Shown one piece after another: positions 9,545 through 21,716 of a DNA stretch of 64,000 nt. The notes below the pieces were generated by a model. That model had not been told where the DNA came from and searched no databases. It saw nothing but the letters and a program-made list of their open reading frames with translations. Position numbers and translations under genes: made by a program. Each line of letters begins with the position of its first letter. Position 1 is the stretch's first letter. Source of the stretch: Methyloversatilis sp. (lineage in GTDB: Bacteria; Pseudomonadota; Gammaproteobacteria; Burkholderiales; Rhodocyclaceae); the NCBI RefSeq assembly GCF_030696805.1, contig NZ_JAUYRO010000096.1, forward strand, positions 1 to 64,000, in the 5' to 3' direction.

Positions 9545-10470
9545 GCCTTTTGGCCAATTTCCTGAGGCAAAAGGCGTTTCACCTGCAATCGGCCGGCGCA
9601 TGCAATGACCAGACCCAGAAACACCGCGCCGTCATAGGCCCGGTTCACCTGTCCGTCGACCATGGCCGCGCCATCCGGGAAGGCGTCGAGCCGCACGATC
9701 TGACCCTGGATCAGCCGTCGTGCCGACTCGCCATCGAGCCGGCAGGCCGGCAGATCCTGCAGCAGACAGTCCGGCGGGAGCAGCAAATCCATGCGTTGCG
9801 CTTCGTCGAGCGCGGCAAGCGTTTCAAGGGTGTGCGAGCAGTCGAGCGACAAGGGGCCGGTCAGCGTGCGCCGCAAGCCGCTCAGGTGCGCACCGCAGCC
9901 GAGCACTTCGCCGATGTCTTCGGCCAGCGTGCGGATGTAGGTACCCTTGCTGCAGCGCACCCGGATTGAAAACGAGGGCAATGCGCAGTCGAGCAATTCG
10001 ATGTCGTGGATGCGCACGTGGCGTACCGCTCGCTCGATGGTTTCGCCGGCACGCGCGTACTCGTACAGCGCCTTGCCCTGGTGCTTGAGTGCGGAATGCA
10101 TCGGCGGGATCTGCTCGATGTCGCCGCGGTGGGCTGCCAGTGCGTCCAGCAGCCGGTCGAGACTGACGTCGACCGGACGGGTGTCGAGGATCTCGCCTTC
10201 TGCGTCGCCGGTGCTGGTGCGCACGCCCAACCTGACATGCGCAAGATATTCCTTGTCGGCATCCAGCATCAGACCGGCAAAGCGCGTCGCATCACCGAAG
10301 CAGACCGGCAGCAGTCCGCTGGCGAGCGGATCGAGCGTACCGGTGTGCCCCGCACGGGCAGCCTGGAACAGGCGGCGCGCTTTCTGCAGCGCGTCGTTCG
10401 AGCTCAACCCGATGGGCTTGTCGAGCAGCAGCACGCCATGAACGGCTTTCCAGCGCGAACGAGGTTGCAA
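9541..10470 (-). CDS. truB: tRNA pseudouridine(55) synthase TruB
   Basis: Makes pseudouridine 55 in the T-loop of tRNAs. The 309 residues include the catalytic motif GHTGTLDPLASG (Asp near residue 46), the KEYLAHVRLG strand and GTYIRTLAEDIG, with a PUA-like C-terminus. The start is TTG at 10470, one base after the rbfA stop. No ATG gives a complete N-terminus before GVLLLDKPIGLSSND, so a rare start codon is the best choice. It is the fifth gene of the rimP-nusA-infB-rbfA-truB operon, and tight spacing suggests coupling to rbfA. Confidence 0.95.
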   Translation of the reverse strand: MQPRSRWKAVHGVLLLDKPIGLSSNDALQKARRLFQAARAGHTGTLDPLASGLLPVCFGDATRFAGLMLDADKEYLAHVRLGVRTSTGDAEGEILDTRPVDVSLDRLLDALAAHRGDIEQIPPMHSALKHQGKALYEYARAGETIERAVRHVRIHDIELLDCALPSFSIRVRCSKGTYIRTLAEDIGEVLGCGAHLSGLRRTLTGPLSLDCSHTLETLAALDEAQRMDLLLPPDCLLQDLPACRLDGESARRLIQGQIVRLDAFPDGAAMVDGQVNRAYDGAVFLGLVIACAGRLQVKRLLPQEIGQKA

Positions 10471-10471
10471 A

Positions 10472-10846
10472 TCAGTCGTCGCTGCTCGAGGAAGGTCCGG
10501 AATGCAGCGCCTTGTCGATCAGGCGCGACAGGTGATCAGCGCGTGCAAGGGTTTCGTCATGCACGAAGTGCAGCGCGGGCGTCGTGTGTATGCGCACCCG
10601 GCGACCCAGTTCGCGACGCAGGAAACCCGATGCGCGCACCAGGCCTTCCTGGATGTGCGCCAGTGCCTCACCCTCTGCCATCGTGGTGTAGAAAATCTTG
10701 GCGTGTGCGTAGTCGGGCGTGATCTCGACCGCGGTCAGCGAAATCATGCCGACGCGCGGGTCCTTCAACTCGGTCGCGATCAACTGCGCAAGCTCGCGGC
10801 GGATCGCTTCCGATACCCGGTCGCTGCGTGAATAACGTTCGCTCAT
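10472..10846 (-). CDS. rbfA: 30S ribosome-binding factor RbfA
   Basis: A late 30S assembly factor that binds near the 5' end helix of 16S rRNA and helps cold adaptation. The 124 residues form a single KH-like domain, with the recognisable stretches IRRELAQLI, DPRVGMISLTAVEI and HFVHDETL. It starts 18 bases after infB ends and stops one base before the truB start. The start was taken at the ATG giving MSERYSRSDRV, which is typical of the family. The C-terminus is acidic and serine-rich. Confidence 0.95.
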   Translation of the reverse strand: MSERYSRSDRVSEAIRRELAQLIATELKDPRVGMISLTAVEITPDYAHAKIFYTTMAEGEALAHIQEGLVRASGFLRRELGRRVRIHTTPALHFVHDETLARADHLSRLIDKALHSGPSSSSDD

Positions 10847-10864
10847 CTGAGGGGCGGGCCGATA

Positions 10865-13639
<2,775 letters not shown>

Positions 13640-13651
13640 ACCTGTCCTCGA

Positions 13652-15124
13652 TTATTCAAACCAGTGCGCGCGCGCAGTGGTAATCAGCGATGTCGCACGT
13701 GCGGAATCGATGCCGGCGATTTCAACCAGTTCATCGACCGCCAGATCTGCGAGATCGTCACGCGATCGCACATTGGCGCGCGCAAGCTGCGCAGCCAGTG
13801 GCTTGTCCATGCCGTCCAGTCCGAGCAGATCGTCATCGACCTGCTCCAGTTGCTCCTCGTCCACGATGGCTTCGGTCAGCAACACGTTGCGTGCGCGGTT
13901 GCGCAATTCATTCACCGTGTCTTCGTCGAACGCTTCGATTTCGAGCACTTCGGCAAGCGGCACGTAGGCAACCTCTTCCAGGGTCGAGAAACCTTCCTCG
14001 ATCAGGATGTCTGCAACTTCTTCATCCACATCGAGCTTCGCCATGAAAAGCAGCCGGATGGCAGCGTTCTCGGCATCGGACTTGGCGGCCGACTGCTCGA
14101 TGGTCATCAGGTTGATCTTCCAGCCCGTCAGCTCGGATGCAAGACGTACGTTCTGACCGCTGCGACCGATGGCGATCGCCAGATTGTCCTCGCTCACGAC
14201 GACATCCATACTGTGGGCGTCTTCGTCGACGACGATACTCGCGACTTCGGCCGGCGCAAGCGCGCCGATGACGAACTGGGCCGGGTCGGGCGACCAAAGG
14301 ATGATGTCCACCCGCTCGCCACCCAGTTCATTGGTCACCGCCTGCACGCGCGAACCGCGCATGCCGATGCAGGTGCCCTGCGGATCAACGCGCTGATCGT
14401 TGGATTTAACCGCGATCTTGGCGCGAATACCTGGGTCGCGCGCCGCGCCCTTGATTTCGATCAGGCCGTCTTCGATCTCGGGCACTTCGAGCTCGAACAG
14501 CTTCATGATGAATTCCGGCACCGTGCGCGACAGGATGATCTGCGGCCCGCGCGCCTGGCGATCAACCCGCAGCAGGATGGCCTTGACGCGATCGCCGACA
14601 CGCAGGTTTTCACGCGCGATGATGTGTTCGCGCGGCAGCAGGGCTTCCAGGCGGCCGCATTCGATAATGGCGTTGCCGCGCTCGATGCGCTTGATGGTGC
14701 CCGTGACCAGATGGTCCTTGCGTTCGAGGAAATCGCTCAGGATCTGCTCTCGCTCGGCATCGCGGATGCGCTGCAGGATTACCTGCTTGGCGGCCTGCGC
14801 GCCAATGCGACCGAAATCGATCGGCTCGAGGGCTTCTTCAATGTATTCGTCGAGCTGCACGTCGGAAATCTGGTCCTGCGCATCGGTCAGGCCGATCTGC
14901 GCTTCTTCGTTTTCGAGCTCGCTGTCAGGCACCACCAGCCAGCGTCTAAACGATTCGTACTCGCCGGTTTCGCGGTCGATGGTCACGCGCACGTCGGCGT
15001 CGTCATGGGTACGCTTCTTCGTGGCCGAAGCCAGTGCAGATTCAAGTGCGCCAAATACCACTTCGCGGGCGACATTCTTTTCGCGCGCCAGCGCATCAAC
15101 CAGCAACAGAATCTCGCGACTCAT
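13652..15124 (-). CDS. nusA: Transcription termination/antitermination factor NusA
   Basis: RNA polymerase-associated factor controlling pausing, intrinsic termination and rRNA antitermination. The 490 residues show the N-terminal RNAP-binding domain, S1 (about 135-200), KH1 and KH2 (with [13 protein letters not shown]) and two acidic C-terminal repeats (about 360-490) as in gammaproteobacterial and betaproteobacterial NusA. It starts inside the rimP stop (ATGA overlap), indicating translational coupling. The leader upstream of rimP contains a promoter and a terminator hairpin, which could allow NusA feedback on its own operon. Confidence 0.97.
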   Translation of the reverse strand: MSREILLLVDALAREKNVAREVVFGALESALASATKKRTHDDADVRVTIDRETGEYESFRRWLVVPDSELENEEAQIGLTDAQDQISDVQLDEYIEEALEPIDFGRIGAQAAKQVILQRIRDAEREQILSDFLERKDHLVTGTIKRIERGNAIIECGRLEALLPREHIIARENLRVGDRVKAILLRVDRQARGPQIILSRTVPEFIMKLFELEVPEIEDGLIEIKGAARDPGIRAKIAVKSNDQRVDPQGTCIGMRGSRVQAVTNELGGERVDIILWSPDPAQFVIGALAPAEVASIVVDEDAHSMDVVVSEDNLAIAIGRSGQNVRLASELTGWKINLMTIEQSAAKSDAENAAIRLLFMAKLDVDEEVADILIEEGFSTLEEVAYVPLAEVLEIEAFDEDTVNELRNRARNVLLTEAIVDEEQLEQVDDDLLGLDGMDKPLAAQLARANVRSRDDLADLAVDELVEIAGIDSARATSLITTARAHWFE

Positions 15125-15573
15125 CGTTTCAACTCCTGCTTGCGTTCAAAGTCCGGCACCAGACGGGCGCGCTCGATCTGCGACAACTCGAACTCGTGTG
15201 CCACACCCTTGATTTCCATGGTCAGTCGGCCGTCGCTGACACCAGCCAGGCGCCCGCTGAAACTTCTTTGGTTGTTCAACGGGATGCGTAACCGCAGCTG
15301 CGCTTCCTGCCCGGTGAAACGGATGAAGTCGGCCGCTTTCTTGAGCGGTCTGTCGAGTCCCGGCGACGACACTTCAAGCCGGTCGTAGTCGACGTTTTCA
15401 ACAGTGAAAAGCCGTGTGAGGTGATTACTCACCGCCACGCAATCATCCACATTGATGCCCTGCTCCGCATCGATGAAAATGCGCAGAAGCCGCCCGCGCG
15501 GGGACGTTTCCACATCGACCAGTTCGTATCCGAGCCCGCTTACTGCCTGCTCGATGAGCTCTGCAACATTCAT
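15121..15573 (-). CDS. rimP: Ribosome maturation factor RimP
   Basis: A 30S assembly factor needed for binding of S12 and neighbouring proteins. The 150 residues start [11 protein letters not shown] and contain GYELVDVE and SPGLDRPL, both hallmarks of the family. The ATG at 15573 is chosen because AAGGA lies a few bases upstream and because the N-terminus matches the family. An in-frame extension to 15627 would run through the terminator hairpin and is unlikely. It is the first gene of the rimP-nusA-infB operon and overlaps nusA by 4 bases. Confidence 0.93.
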   Translation of the reverse strand: MNVAELIEQAVSGLGYELVDVETSPRGRLLRIFIDAEQGINVDDCVAVSNHLTRLFTVENVDYDRLEVSSPGLDRPLKKAADFIRFTGQEAQLRLRIPLNNQRSFSGRLAGVSDGRLTMEIKGVAHEFELSQIERARLVPDFERKQELKR

Positions 15574-15601
15574 CCTTGCAACACAATTCCGGACGCACAA
15601 A

Positions 15602-15624
15602 TAAAAAATGGGCTGACCGCCCAT
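15602..15624 (-). terminator. Intrinsic terminator/attenuator in the rimP leader
   Basis: On the minus strand the hairpin ATGGGC-GGTCA-GCCCAT is followed by TTTTTTATTT. It lies 29 bases upstream of rimP and downstream of a promoter candidate at 15663-15692, so it could act as an attenuator as well as ending the rluB transcript. Confidence 0.75.
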
Positions 15625-15662
15625 CAAACAAACGCCGGCACCGCCAGCGCGACAAGTCCGTT

Positions 15663-15692
15663 AGTGTATCAGAGCGCGACAATCCACTTCAA
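15663..15692 (-). promoter_or_regulatory. Promoter candidate for rimP-nusA-infB
   Basis: On the minus strand, TTGAAG (15687-15692) and TACACT (15663-15668) are separated by 18 bases. The TGA just before the -10 box gives an extended -10 (TGnTACACT). The predicted start would leave a leader of about 80 bases containing the terminator hairpin. Confidence 0.6.
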
Positions 15693-15734
15693 CATGAATG
15701 GCCAGATTGCCCGCGCACAAGGATGTTTTGAAAG

Positions 15735-16796
15735 TCAGGATTCGCCGGCCGGGGCGGTCGACGGGCGGCGGCGGCGGCGTGGTGCGCGTTTGCGCACAGG
15801 CGCGTCACCGTCGGCACGTTGTACCTGAGCCGGCGGCTGACCTGAAGGTGCGCCGTTGCCGGGTTCGCGCGGCTTGCGCGGACCGCGACGACGGCCATTG
15901 CCCTGCCCCGGTTTGGCTGCCGGAGCGACCTCTGCGGATTTCGCACGCGGCCTGCCGACGGCTGGTACGCCGGTCAGCAGGCGCGATACATCTTCCGGCT
16001 TGAGTTCTTCCGCTTCGCCGCGGTGCAGGCGGCGCGGCAGTTCGAACGGTCCATAGCGCACGCGCATCAGCCGGCTCACCGCAAGGCCGACAGTCTCGAA
16101 CATGCGCCGGACCTCGCGATTGCGCCCTTCCGAAATGGTGACGCGATACCAGTGATTCGATCCTTCTCCGCCTCCGTCCGACAAGGCATTGAATCTGGCA
16201 ATGCCGTCTTCGAGCTCGATGCCGGTCGTCAGGCGGGTTGCCTGTTCTTCCGTCAGCTCACCGATCAGACGCACGGCGTACTCGCGTTCGAGCTCGTAGC
16301 TCGGGTGCATCATCTTGTTGGCCAGCTCGCCACTGGTCGTGAATACCAGCAGGCCGGAGGTATTGAAGTCCAGCCGTCCGACGGCGATCCAGCGCCCGCC
16401 GCCGACGCGCGGAAGCTTGTCGAACACCGACGGCCGGCCCTCGGGGTCGTCGCGTGACACGATTTCGCCTTCCGGCTTGTGATAGATCAGCACGCGCGGT
16501 GCGCGCGGTGCGAAATGGATATGGATGAGCTTGCCGTTGACGCGGACCTTGTCTTCCGGCCCGACGCGCTGACCGACATGTGCCGGCAACGCATTCACGC
16601 TGATGCGCCCTGCCACGATCCAGTCTTCCAGCTCGCGCCGCGATCCCAGGCCCATGTCGGCCAACATCTTGTGCAGCTTCTGCGGCTCGGAAAAGACGAC
16701 GGGACCGCGCTTCTTCGGACGGCTGTCCTGCGATCTGTAATTGGCCACGTTGCCATTGACCTGGGGCCCGCCCGGTCTGCGCTTACCTTGCATCAT
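15735..16796 (-). CDS. rluB: 23S rRNA pseudouridine(2605) synthase RluB
   Basis: A RsuA/RluB-family pseudouridine synthase for a large-subunit rRNA uridine. The S4 domain (about 40-85) is followed by the catalytic domain with [17 protein letters not shown], where the Asp is catalytic, and by [11 protein letters not shown]. The final 90 residues are a basic, Pro/Arg/Gly/Ala-rich tail ending in an RRRRRP run, probably disordered and RNA-binding. ATG codons at 16796 and 16793 are equally possible. It overlaps the end of scpB, following the common scpA-scpB-rluB order. Confidence 0.92.
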   Translation of the reverse strand: MMQGKRRPGGPQVNGNVANYRSQDSRPKKRGPVVFSEPQKLHKMLADMGLGSRRELEDWIVAGRISVNALPAHVGQRVGPEDKVRVNGKLIHIHFAPRAPRVLIYHKPEGEIVSRDDPEGRPSVFDKLPRVGGGRWIAVGRLDFNTSGLLVFTTSGELANKMMHPSYELEREYAVRLIGELTEEQATRLTTGIELEDGIARFNALSDGGGEGSNHWYRVTISEGRNREVRRMFETVGLAVSRLMRVRYGPFELPRRLHRGEAEELKPEDVSRLLTGVPAVGRPRAKSAEVAPAAKPGQGNGRRRGPRKPREPGNGAPSGQPPAQVQRADGDAPVRKRAPRRRRRPSTAPAGES

Positions 16797-17352
16797 CGAA
16801 ATTCATCACCTTCTGTAGTTCGGCCAGGGGTGGCAGCTCGGCAAGCGTGCGCAGCCCCAGATCGTCGAGGAATCGTCGGGTGGTGGCGTACAGCGCCGGC
16901 CGCCCGGGGACTTCCCGGTAACCTACGCTGTCGATCCAGCCACGACCTTCAAGTGCCTTGATGATGCCCGGCGACACCGACACCCCGCGGATGTCTTCGA
17001 TGTCGCCGCGCGTCACCGGTTGGCGATACGCAATGATCGCCAGCGTTTCCAGCACCGCGCGCGAGTAGCGCGGCGGCTTTTCGTTCTTCAGCTTTTCCAG
17101 ATACGGCTGCAGATCCGCGCGGGTGCGAAAGCGCCAACCGGACGCAACCTGTATCAGTTCGACACCGCGCCCCGACCAGTCGTCGCGCAATTCGTCGAGC
17201 AGTCGACGGAGCACCGACGCATCCAGTTCCTCATCGAACATCCGTCTGAGTTCGGCGATCGACAATGCGTCCTGCGCTGCGAGCAGCGCCGCTTCGAGTA
17301 TCCGTTTGATATCAGACGGGTTCGGCGACAGCAGGTGTGGCGTGTCGGACAT
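16783..17352 (-). CDS. scpB: Segregation and condensation protein ScpB
   Basis: A winged-helix subunit of the SMC-ScpAB condensin. The 189 residues from ATG 17352 begin MSDTPHLL. The family patterns [33 protein letters not shown] and the [16 protein letters not shown] strand are clear. An upstream in-frame TTG at 17388 would lengthen the overlap with scpA and has no better ribosome site. It overlaps scpA upstream and rluB downstream. No smc gene is in the window. Confidence 0.92.
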   Translation of the reverse strand: MSDTPHLLSPNPSDIKRILEAALLAAQDALSIAELRRMFDEELDASVLRRLLDELRDDWSGRGVELIQVASGWRFRTRADLQPYLEKLKNEKPPRYSRAVLETLAIIAYRQPVTRGDIEDIRGVSVSPGIIKALEGRGWIDSVGYREVPGRPALYATTRRFLDDLGLRTLAELPPLAELQKVMNFDDAR

Positions 17353-18136
17353 AAATCGGCGCAAAAGCTTCAATCTGAAGCAGTTCAATCAGGTTCTCGC
17401 GAGCCAGTTCAAGTACCGCGAGGAAATTCACCACCATCTGCGCTGCCGGTGCACCGGCTTCGAACAGCTGGTCGAAGCGCAGTGAGCCTTCGTCGGTCAG
17501 ACGCCGCAGGATGCCGGACATGAACTCTCTCACCGACAAGGCCTCGCGACTGACCTTGTGATGACGGGTAACGTCGGCATGCCGCATCAGCGCCAGCCAG
17601 GCCAGCTGAAGATCCGCTGCACTGACCGCAGGCTGGATTTCCGCAATGCGCTCGGCAACCTGCACACCCACCCATTCATGCTCGCGCTGCGCGCGCGGAA
17701 TGGCGTCAAGCGTCAGAGACGCCGCTTTCATCTGTTCGTATTCGATCAGTCTCCGGACAAGTTCGGCTCGCGGATCTTCGCCGTCGTCCGCCGATTCGCG
17801 CGGCGGGCGCGGCAGCAACATCCGGGATTTGATCTCCAGGAGCATCGCGGCCATCAGCAGATATTCGGCAGCAAGTTCAAGGCGATGTGTGCGCATGGCC
17901 TCGACATAGACCAGATACTGCGCGGTCAGCGGCGCCATCGGAATATCGAGTATGTCGACATTCGCCTTGCGGATCAGATAGAGCAGCAGATCGAGAGGTC
18001 CCTGAAACGCATCCAGGAACACTTCAAGCGCGTCGGGCGGAATGTACAGGTCGAGCGGAAGTTTTTCCAGCGTCTCGCCATACAACCGCACTGGTGTCGG
18101 GACAGCAACTTCAACCAGGAGCGCGTTGCTCGACAT
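17312..18136 (-). CDS. scpA: Segregation and condensation protein ScpA
   Basis: The kleisin subunit of SMC-ScpAB. The 274 residues include the N-terminal family core [23 protein letters not shown] (given here as its position, about 44-66), then [21 protein letters not shown]. The C-terminal winged helix contacts the SMC head. The ATG start shares one base with the trpS stop, so translation is likely coupled to trpS. The protein is cytosolic with no membrane segment. Confidence 0.93.
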   Translation of the reverse strand: MSSNALLVEVAVPTPVRLYGETLEKLPLDLYIPPDALEVFLDAFQGPLDLLLYLIRKANVDILDIPMAPLTAQYLVYVEAMRTHRLELAAEYLLMAAMLLEIKSRMLLPRPPRESADDGEDPRAELVRRLIEYEQMKAASLTLDAIPRAQREHEWVGVQVAERIAEIQPAVSAADLQLAWLALMRHADVTRHHKVSREALSVREFMSGILRRLTDEGSLRFDQLFEAGAPAAQMVVNFLAVLELARENLIELLQIEAFAPIYVRHATPAVAEPV

Positions 18137-19338
18137 CAGGCGTAGTTCAGACCCATGGCTTCGCGCACGTCGCGCATCGTTTCCGATGCCAGCTTGCGCG
18201 CGCGCTCGCAGCCATCAGCGACGATGTTGCGCAACAGCATGGGGTCTTCTTCGTATTGCCGCGCACGTTCATGAATGGGCGCCTGTTCCTTCAACACGGC
18301 ATCGATCACCGGCTGCTTGCAGTCGAGACAACCTATGCCGGCCGATCGACAGCCCTCCTGCACCCACTGCTTCGTCGTGTCGTCCGAGTAGATGACGTGG
18401 AACTGCCAGACCGGGCAGCGATCCGGATCTCCCGGATCGGTACGCCGCACGCGTTGCGTGTCTGTCTTCATGCCGCGGATCTTCTTGGTCACCAGATCCG
18501 GCTCTTCGCGCAGCATCAGCGTGTTGTTGTAAGACTTCGACATCTTCTGGCCATCCAGACCCGGCATGCGCGCCGCTTCGGTCAGCAGCGCGCCGGGCTC
18601 GGCCAGAATCATCTTGCCGCCACCTTCCAGGTAGCCGTACAGCCGCTCGCGGTCACCCAGACTCAGGCTCTGCGCCTCGTCGAGCAGCGCATGCGCCTGT
18701 TCAAGTGCCTCGTCGCGACCTTCCTGCTGATACAGCGTGCGCAGCTCTTCGTAAAGCTTGCCGCGTTTGCCGCCCAGCTTCTTCACCGCCTCGCGCGCCT
18801 TTTCCTCGAAGCCCGGTTCCCGGCCATACAGGTGGTTGAAACGGCGAGCGACTTCGCGTGTCAGCTCGACGTGTGGCACCTGGTCTTCACCCACCGGCAC
18901 CAGGTTGGCGCGGTAGATAAGGATGTCGGCCGACTGCAGCAGCGGGTAGCCGAGAAAACCGTAGGTCGCCAAATCCTTGTCGGACAGCTTGTCCTGCTGG
19001 TCCTTGTAGGTCGGCACGCGTTCCAGCCAGCCAAGCGGACACATCATCGACAGCAGCAAATGCAGTTCGGCATGCTCGGGCACGCGTGACTGGATGAAAA
19101 GCGTCGCCTGCGACGGGTCGACGCCAGCCGCCAGCCAGTCGATCAGCATGTCCCACACGCTGCGTTCGATGACCTGAGTGTCTTCGTAGTTGGTGGTCAG
19201 CGCATGCCAGTCGGCGACGAAGAACAGACAGGGGTACTCGTGTTGCAGACGTACCCAGTTCTTCAGCACCCCGTGGTAGTGGCCGAGGTGCAGGCGCCCG
19301 GTAGGGCGCATGCCGGAAAGAACACGTTCAGCGTACAT
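18136..19338 (-). CDS. trpS: Tryptophanyl-tRNA synthetase with iron-sulfur-type cysteine motif
   Basis: Class I synthetase charging tRNA-Trp. Signature motifs are HLGH (about 17-20) and KMSKS (265-269). The 400 residues exceed the usual length of about 330. The extra length is a helical insertion at roughly 170-250 and a C-terminal cysteine cluster C308-x21-C330-x6-C337-x2-C340. That spacing closely resembles the [4Fe-4S] motif known from Thermotoga TrpRS, which assists anticodon recognition. The synthetase assignment is certain; the cluster is inferred from spacing. It lies between the site-2 protease gene and scpA. Confidence 0.95.
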   Translation of the reverse strand: MYAERVLSGMRPTGRLHLGHYHGVLKNWVRLQHEYPCLFFVADWHALTTNYEDTQVIERSVWDMLIDWLAAGVDPSQATLFIQSRVPEHAELHLLLSMMCPLGWLERVPTYKDQQDKLSDKDLATYGFLGYPLLQSADILIYRANLVPVGEDQVPHVELTREVARRFNHLYGREPGFEEKAREAVKKLGGKRGKLYEELRTLYQQEGRDEALEQAHALLDEAQSLSLGDRERLYGYLEGGGKMILAEPGALLTEAARMPGLDGQKMSKSYNNTLMLREEPDLVTKKIRGMKTDTQRVRRTDPGDPDRCPVWQFHVIYSDDTTKQWVQEGCRSAGIGCLDCKQPVIDAVLKEQAPIHERARQYEEDPMLLRNIVADGCERARKLASETMRDVREAMGLNYA

Positions 19339-19356
19339 GGTGTGGATTCATCCAGT

Positions 19357-20013
19357 TCAGAAAAGCAGCGCAATCAGGGCCATTCTGGCCAGCGTCAGCA
19401 GCGGGCGCAGGATATCGCCCAGCACGCCGGTCAGCAAAAGCGCAAGCAGCAGGAACAGGCCGTAGGGCTCAAGCCGCGCGAAGGCCATCGACGGTCCGCG
19501 CGGCAGCAGACTTACCATGATGCGGCCGCCGTCCAGCGGTGGAACCGGCAGCAGGTTGAGCACCATCAGCAGCAGGTTGATCAGGATGCCCGCCTCCGCC
19601 ATCAGCGTCAGCGGCTCGCCAAAATACTGGGGAGAGGCGTCCAATGCAAATTTGTAGACCAGCCCCCAGATCACGGCCATGACCAGATTGGCGCCCGGTC
19701 CGGCGGCGGCCACCCACAGCATGTCCTGCTTGGGACGGCGCAGAAGAGAGAAATTGACCGGTACCGGCTTGGCCCAGCCGAACAGCAGCCCGGGCTGACC
19801 GAGCATCGCGGCGCCGAAATACATGACCAGCGGTACCAGTATCGTACCGACCGGATCAATGTGCTTGAACGGGTTGGCCGTGATACGACCCGCCAGATGC
19901 GCCGTCGGGTCCCCCTTGAGCAGCGCGACATAACCGTGCGCGGCCTCATGCAGGGTAATCGCCAGCACCACGGGAATGATGATGATGGCAAGTCGCGCGA
20001 TCATGTCATCCAT
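19357..20013 (-). CDS. Site-2 protease family (M50) membrane metalloprotease
   Basis: A small intramembrane zinc protease-like protein of 218 residues with about five to six membrane segments. The zinc site HEAAH lies in the first segment (about residue 22) and the second metal motif LPVPPLDGGRI near 160. There is no PDZ domain, so this is the compact SREBP-protease class rather than RseP. ATG 20013 is selected because GGGAGCG lies just upstream; a longer reading overlaps the yciO-like gene. It sits between the yciO-like gene and trpS. The substrate is unknown. Confidence 0.88.
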   Translation of the reverse strand: MDDMIARLAIIIIPVVLAITLHEAAHGYVALLKGDPTAHLAGRITANPFKHIDPVGTILVPLVMYFGAAMLGQPGLLFGWAKPVPVNFSLLRRPKQDMLWVAAAGPGANLVMAVIWGLVYKFALDASPQYFGEPLTLMAEAGILINLLLMVLNLLPVPPLDGGRIMVSLLPRGPSMAFARLEPYGLFLLLALLLTGVLGDILRPLLTLARMALIALLF

Positions 20014-20038
20014 GTGCGCTCCCTGCGGAAGGTTGCGC

Positions 20039-20671
20039 TCACGATTCTTCGAGACCGAAGCGCGACACGTCACCCGCGCCAGCGCGTATCAGCACCGGCT
20101 CGCCGGACGACAGATCGATCACCGAGGTCGGCCGGGTGCCGCACGAACCCGCTTCGATCACCAGATCAAGGTCGTGCTGCAGGCGCTCGCGGATGTCGTC
20201 CGCATCGGTCAGCGGTAGCTCTTCCCCGGGCAGCAGCAGTGTCGATCCGAGCAGCGGCTCGCCCAGTTCGGCCAGCAGGCTGGACACCACCGGATGGTCG
20301 GGCACGCGCAGACCGATGGTCTTGCGCTTCGGATGCAGCATGCGGCGGGGCAGCTCGCGCGTCGCTTCCAGAATGAAGGTGTAGGCGCCGGGCGTGGCGC
20401 TCTTCAACAGCCGGAACTGTGTGTTGTCGACGCGCGCAAGGCTGGCGATTTCCGACAGGTCGCGGCACATCAGCGTGAAGTGATGCTGCGCGTCGACGCC
20501 GCGAATGCGCCGGATGCGTTCCAGAACCTGTGCATCGCCCATGTGGCCGACCAGTGAATAGGCGCAGTCGGTCGGAATGGCTGCCAGCCCGCCGGATCGC
20601 AGGATGTCGGCCGCCTGTCGTATCAGTCTGGGCTGCGGATTGTCGGGGTGAAGATTGAAAAGTTGGGCCAA
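20039..20671 (-). CDS. YciO-like Sua5/YrdC-family protein
   Basis: A protein of the Sua5/YrdC/YciO superfamily, 210 residues. YrdC enzymes make threonylcarbamoyl-AMP for the t6A37 tRNA modification. The more basic family core is visible: GGLAAIPTDCAYSL (about 27-40), FTLMCRDLSEI and RRKT-like KRKTIGLRVPDHP. The N-terminus MAQLFNLHPDNPQPRLI matches YciO, a paralogue whose role in t6A synthesis is weaker or unproven. The gene lies between rnm and the M50 protease gene, all minus. I favour YciO over YrdC from the N-terminal pattern. Confidence 0.85.
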   Translation of the reverse strand: MAQLFNLHPDNPQPRLIRQAADILRSGGLAAIPTDCAYSLVGHMGDAQVLERIRRIRGVDAQHHFTLMCRDLSEIASLARVDNTQFRLLKSATPGAYTFILEATRELPRRMLHPKRKTIGLRVPDHPVVSSLLAELGEPLLGSTLLLPGEELPLTDADDIRERLQHDLDLVIEAGSCGTRPTSVIDLSSGEPVLIRAGAGDVSRFGLEES

Positions 20672-20778
20672 TTGGGATCGAAGGGAAAATCGAGGAGAAA
20701 AATCCGGGGCGGTCGTCTGGGTCAGTTGTCTCGGGCACGTCGCGGGTCACAGGTCGCTTCAGGACGCGCTGCGCGAGC

Positions 20779-21636
20779 TCAGGTCATGCAAATCACGCGC
20801 TGGTTGAGTTCCGGTGCCTGCCATATCGGTTTCAGATCGTCAGGCAATGGTGCGCTGCGCCCCAGATCGACTGCACTTTCGTCAGGCGCGTGAAAATCCG
20901 ACGCACGCGAGGCGAAGAAGCCGAACCGGCGTGCCAGGCGGGCAAAGGTACGCACTTCCGCGTCGCCGTGGGAGCCGGATATCACTTCGATGCCGCGGCC
21001 ATCGAGCGCATGGAATTCTTCGAGCAACTGTTCGATCCGCTCACCCGAAATACGGTAGCGCCCCGGGTGTGCAATCACGGCAACGCCGCCGGCGCCATGT
21101 ATCCAGGCCAAGGCCTGGGACAGCGTGGTCCACCGGTGATCGACGAAGCCCGGGCGCCCGGGCACCAGAAAGTTGCGGAAAACGGCATGGATATCGCCTG
21201 CATAGCCCTGCTCCACCAGCACGCGCGCAAAGTGCGAGCGTCCGACAAGTGATGGGTTGCCGGCGTGGCGCATGGCGTTTTCGTAGGGCTGAACCACGCC
21301 CAGCAATGAAAGTTCATCGGCGATACGCATGGCGCGCGCATCGCGCCCGCTGCGCACCCGGGTCAGGCCGGCAGCCAGATCCGCGTTCGTCGGATCGACG
21401 CCCAGCCCCACGACATGTACCGTGATGCCGCCCCAGGTCACAGACACTTCGACGCCGTCGATGAAGGACAGGCCGCGCTCGAGCGCAGCATTCCGTGCTT
21501 CTTCGAGTCCGCTCAGCGTGTCGTGATCGGTCAGAGACCACAGTTCGACGCCGTTCGCCGCTGCGCGGGCGGCCAGGGCCGATGGGGAAAGCACACCGTC
21601 GGAGTGGCAGGAATGGCAGTGCAGGTCAGCGTTCAT
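20779..21636 (-). CDS. rnm: PHP-domain 3',5'-nucleotide phosphatase / RNase AM
   Basis: A 285-residue polymerase-and-histidinol-phosphatase (PHP) domain protein like E. coli YciV/TrpH (RNase AM). That enzyme removes 5'-terminal nucleotides from short RNAs and hydrolyses 3',5'-bisphosphates. Metal ligands are visible: HCH in MNADLHCHSCHSDG, LTDHD (about 36-40), and later IAHPGRYR and SDFHAP. The gene is first in the minus-strand run rnm-yciO-M50-trpS-scpAB and is divergent from gcvH with an 80-base spacer. Confidence 0.88.
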   Translation of the reverse strand: MNADLHCHSCHSDGVLSPSALAARAAANGVELWSLTDHDTLSGLEEARNAALERGLSFIDGVEVSVTWGGITVHVVGLGVDPTNADLAAGLTRVRSGRDARAMRIADELSLLGVVQPYENAMRHAGNPSLVGRSHFARVLVEQGYAGDIHAVFRNFLVPGRPGFVDHRWTTLSQALAWIHGAGGVAVIAHPGRYRISGERIEQLLEEFHALDGRGIEVISGSHGDAEVRTFARLARRFGFFASRASDFHAPDESAVDLGRSAPLPDDLKPIWQAPELNQRVICMT

Positions 21637-21716
21637 ATCCGTTGGATTCTATCAGGCCATCGTCCCCCGCCCGGCGCAGCTACAATTCGCGCTGGTCATT
21701 TCAACCTGGAACCGCA

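Noticed and set aside
15574-15627. N-terminal extension of RimP
   Set aside because: It would be translated through the terminator hairpin and has no conserved sequence; AAGGA lies directly before the ATG at 15573.
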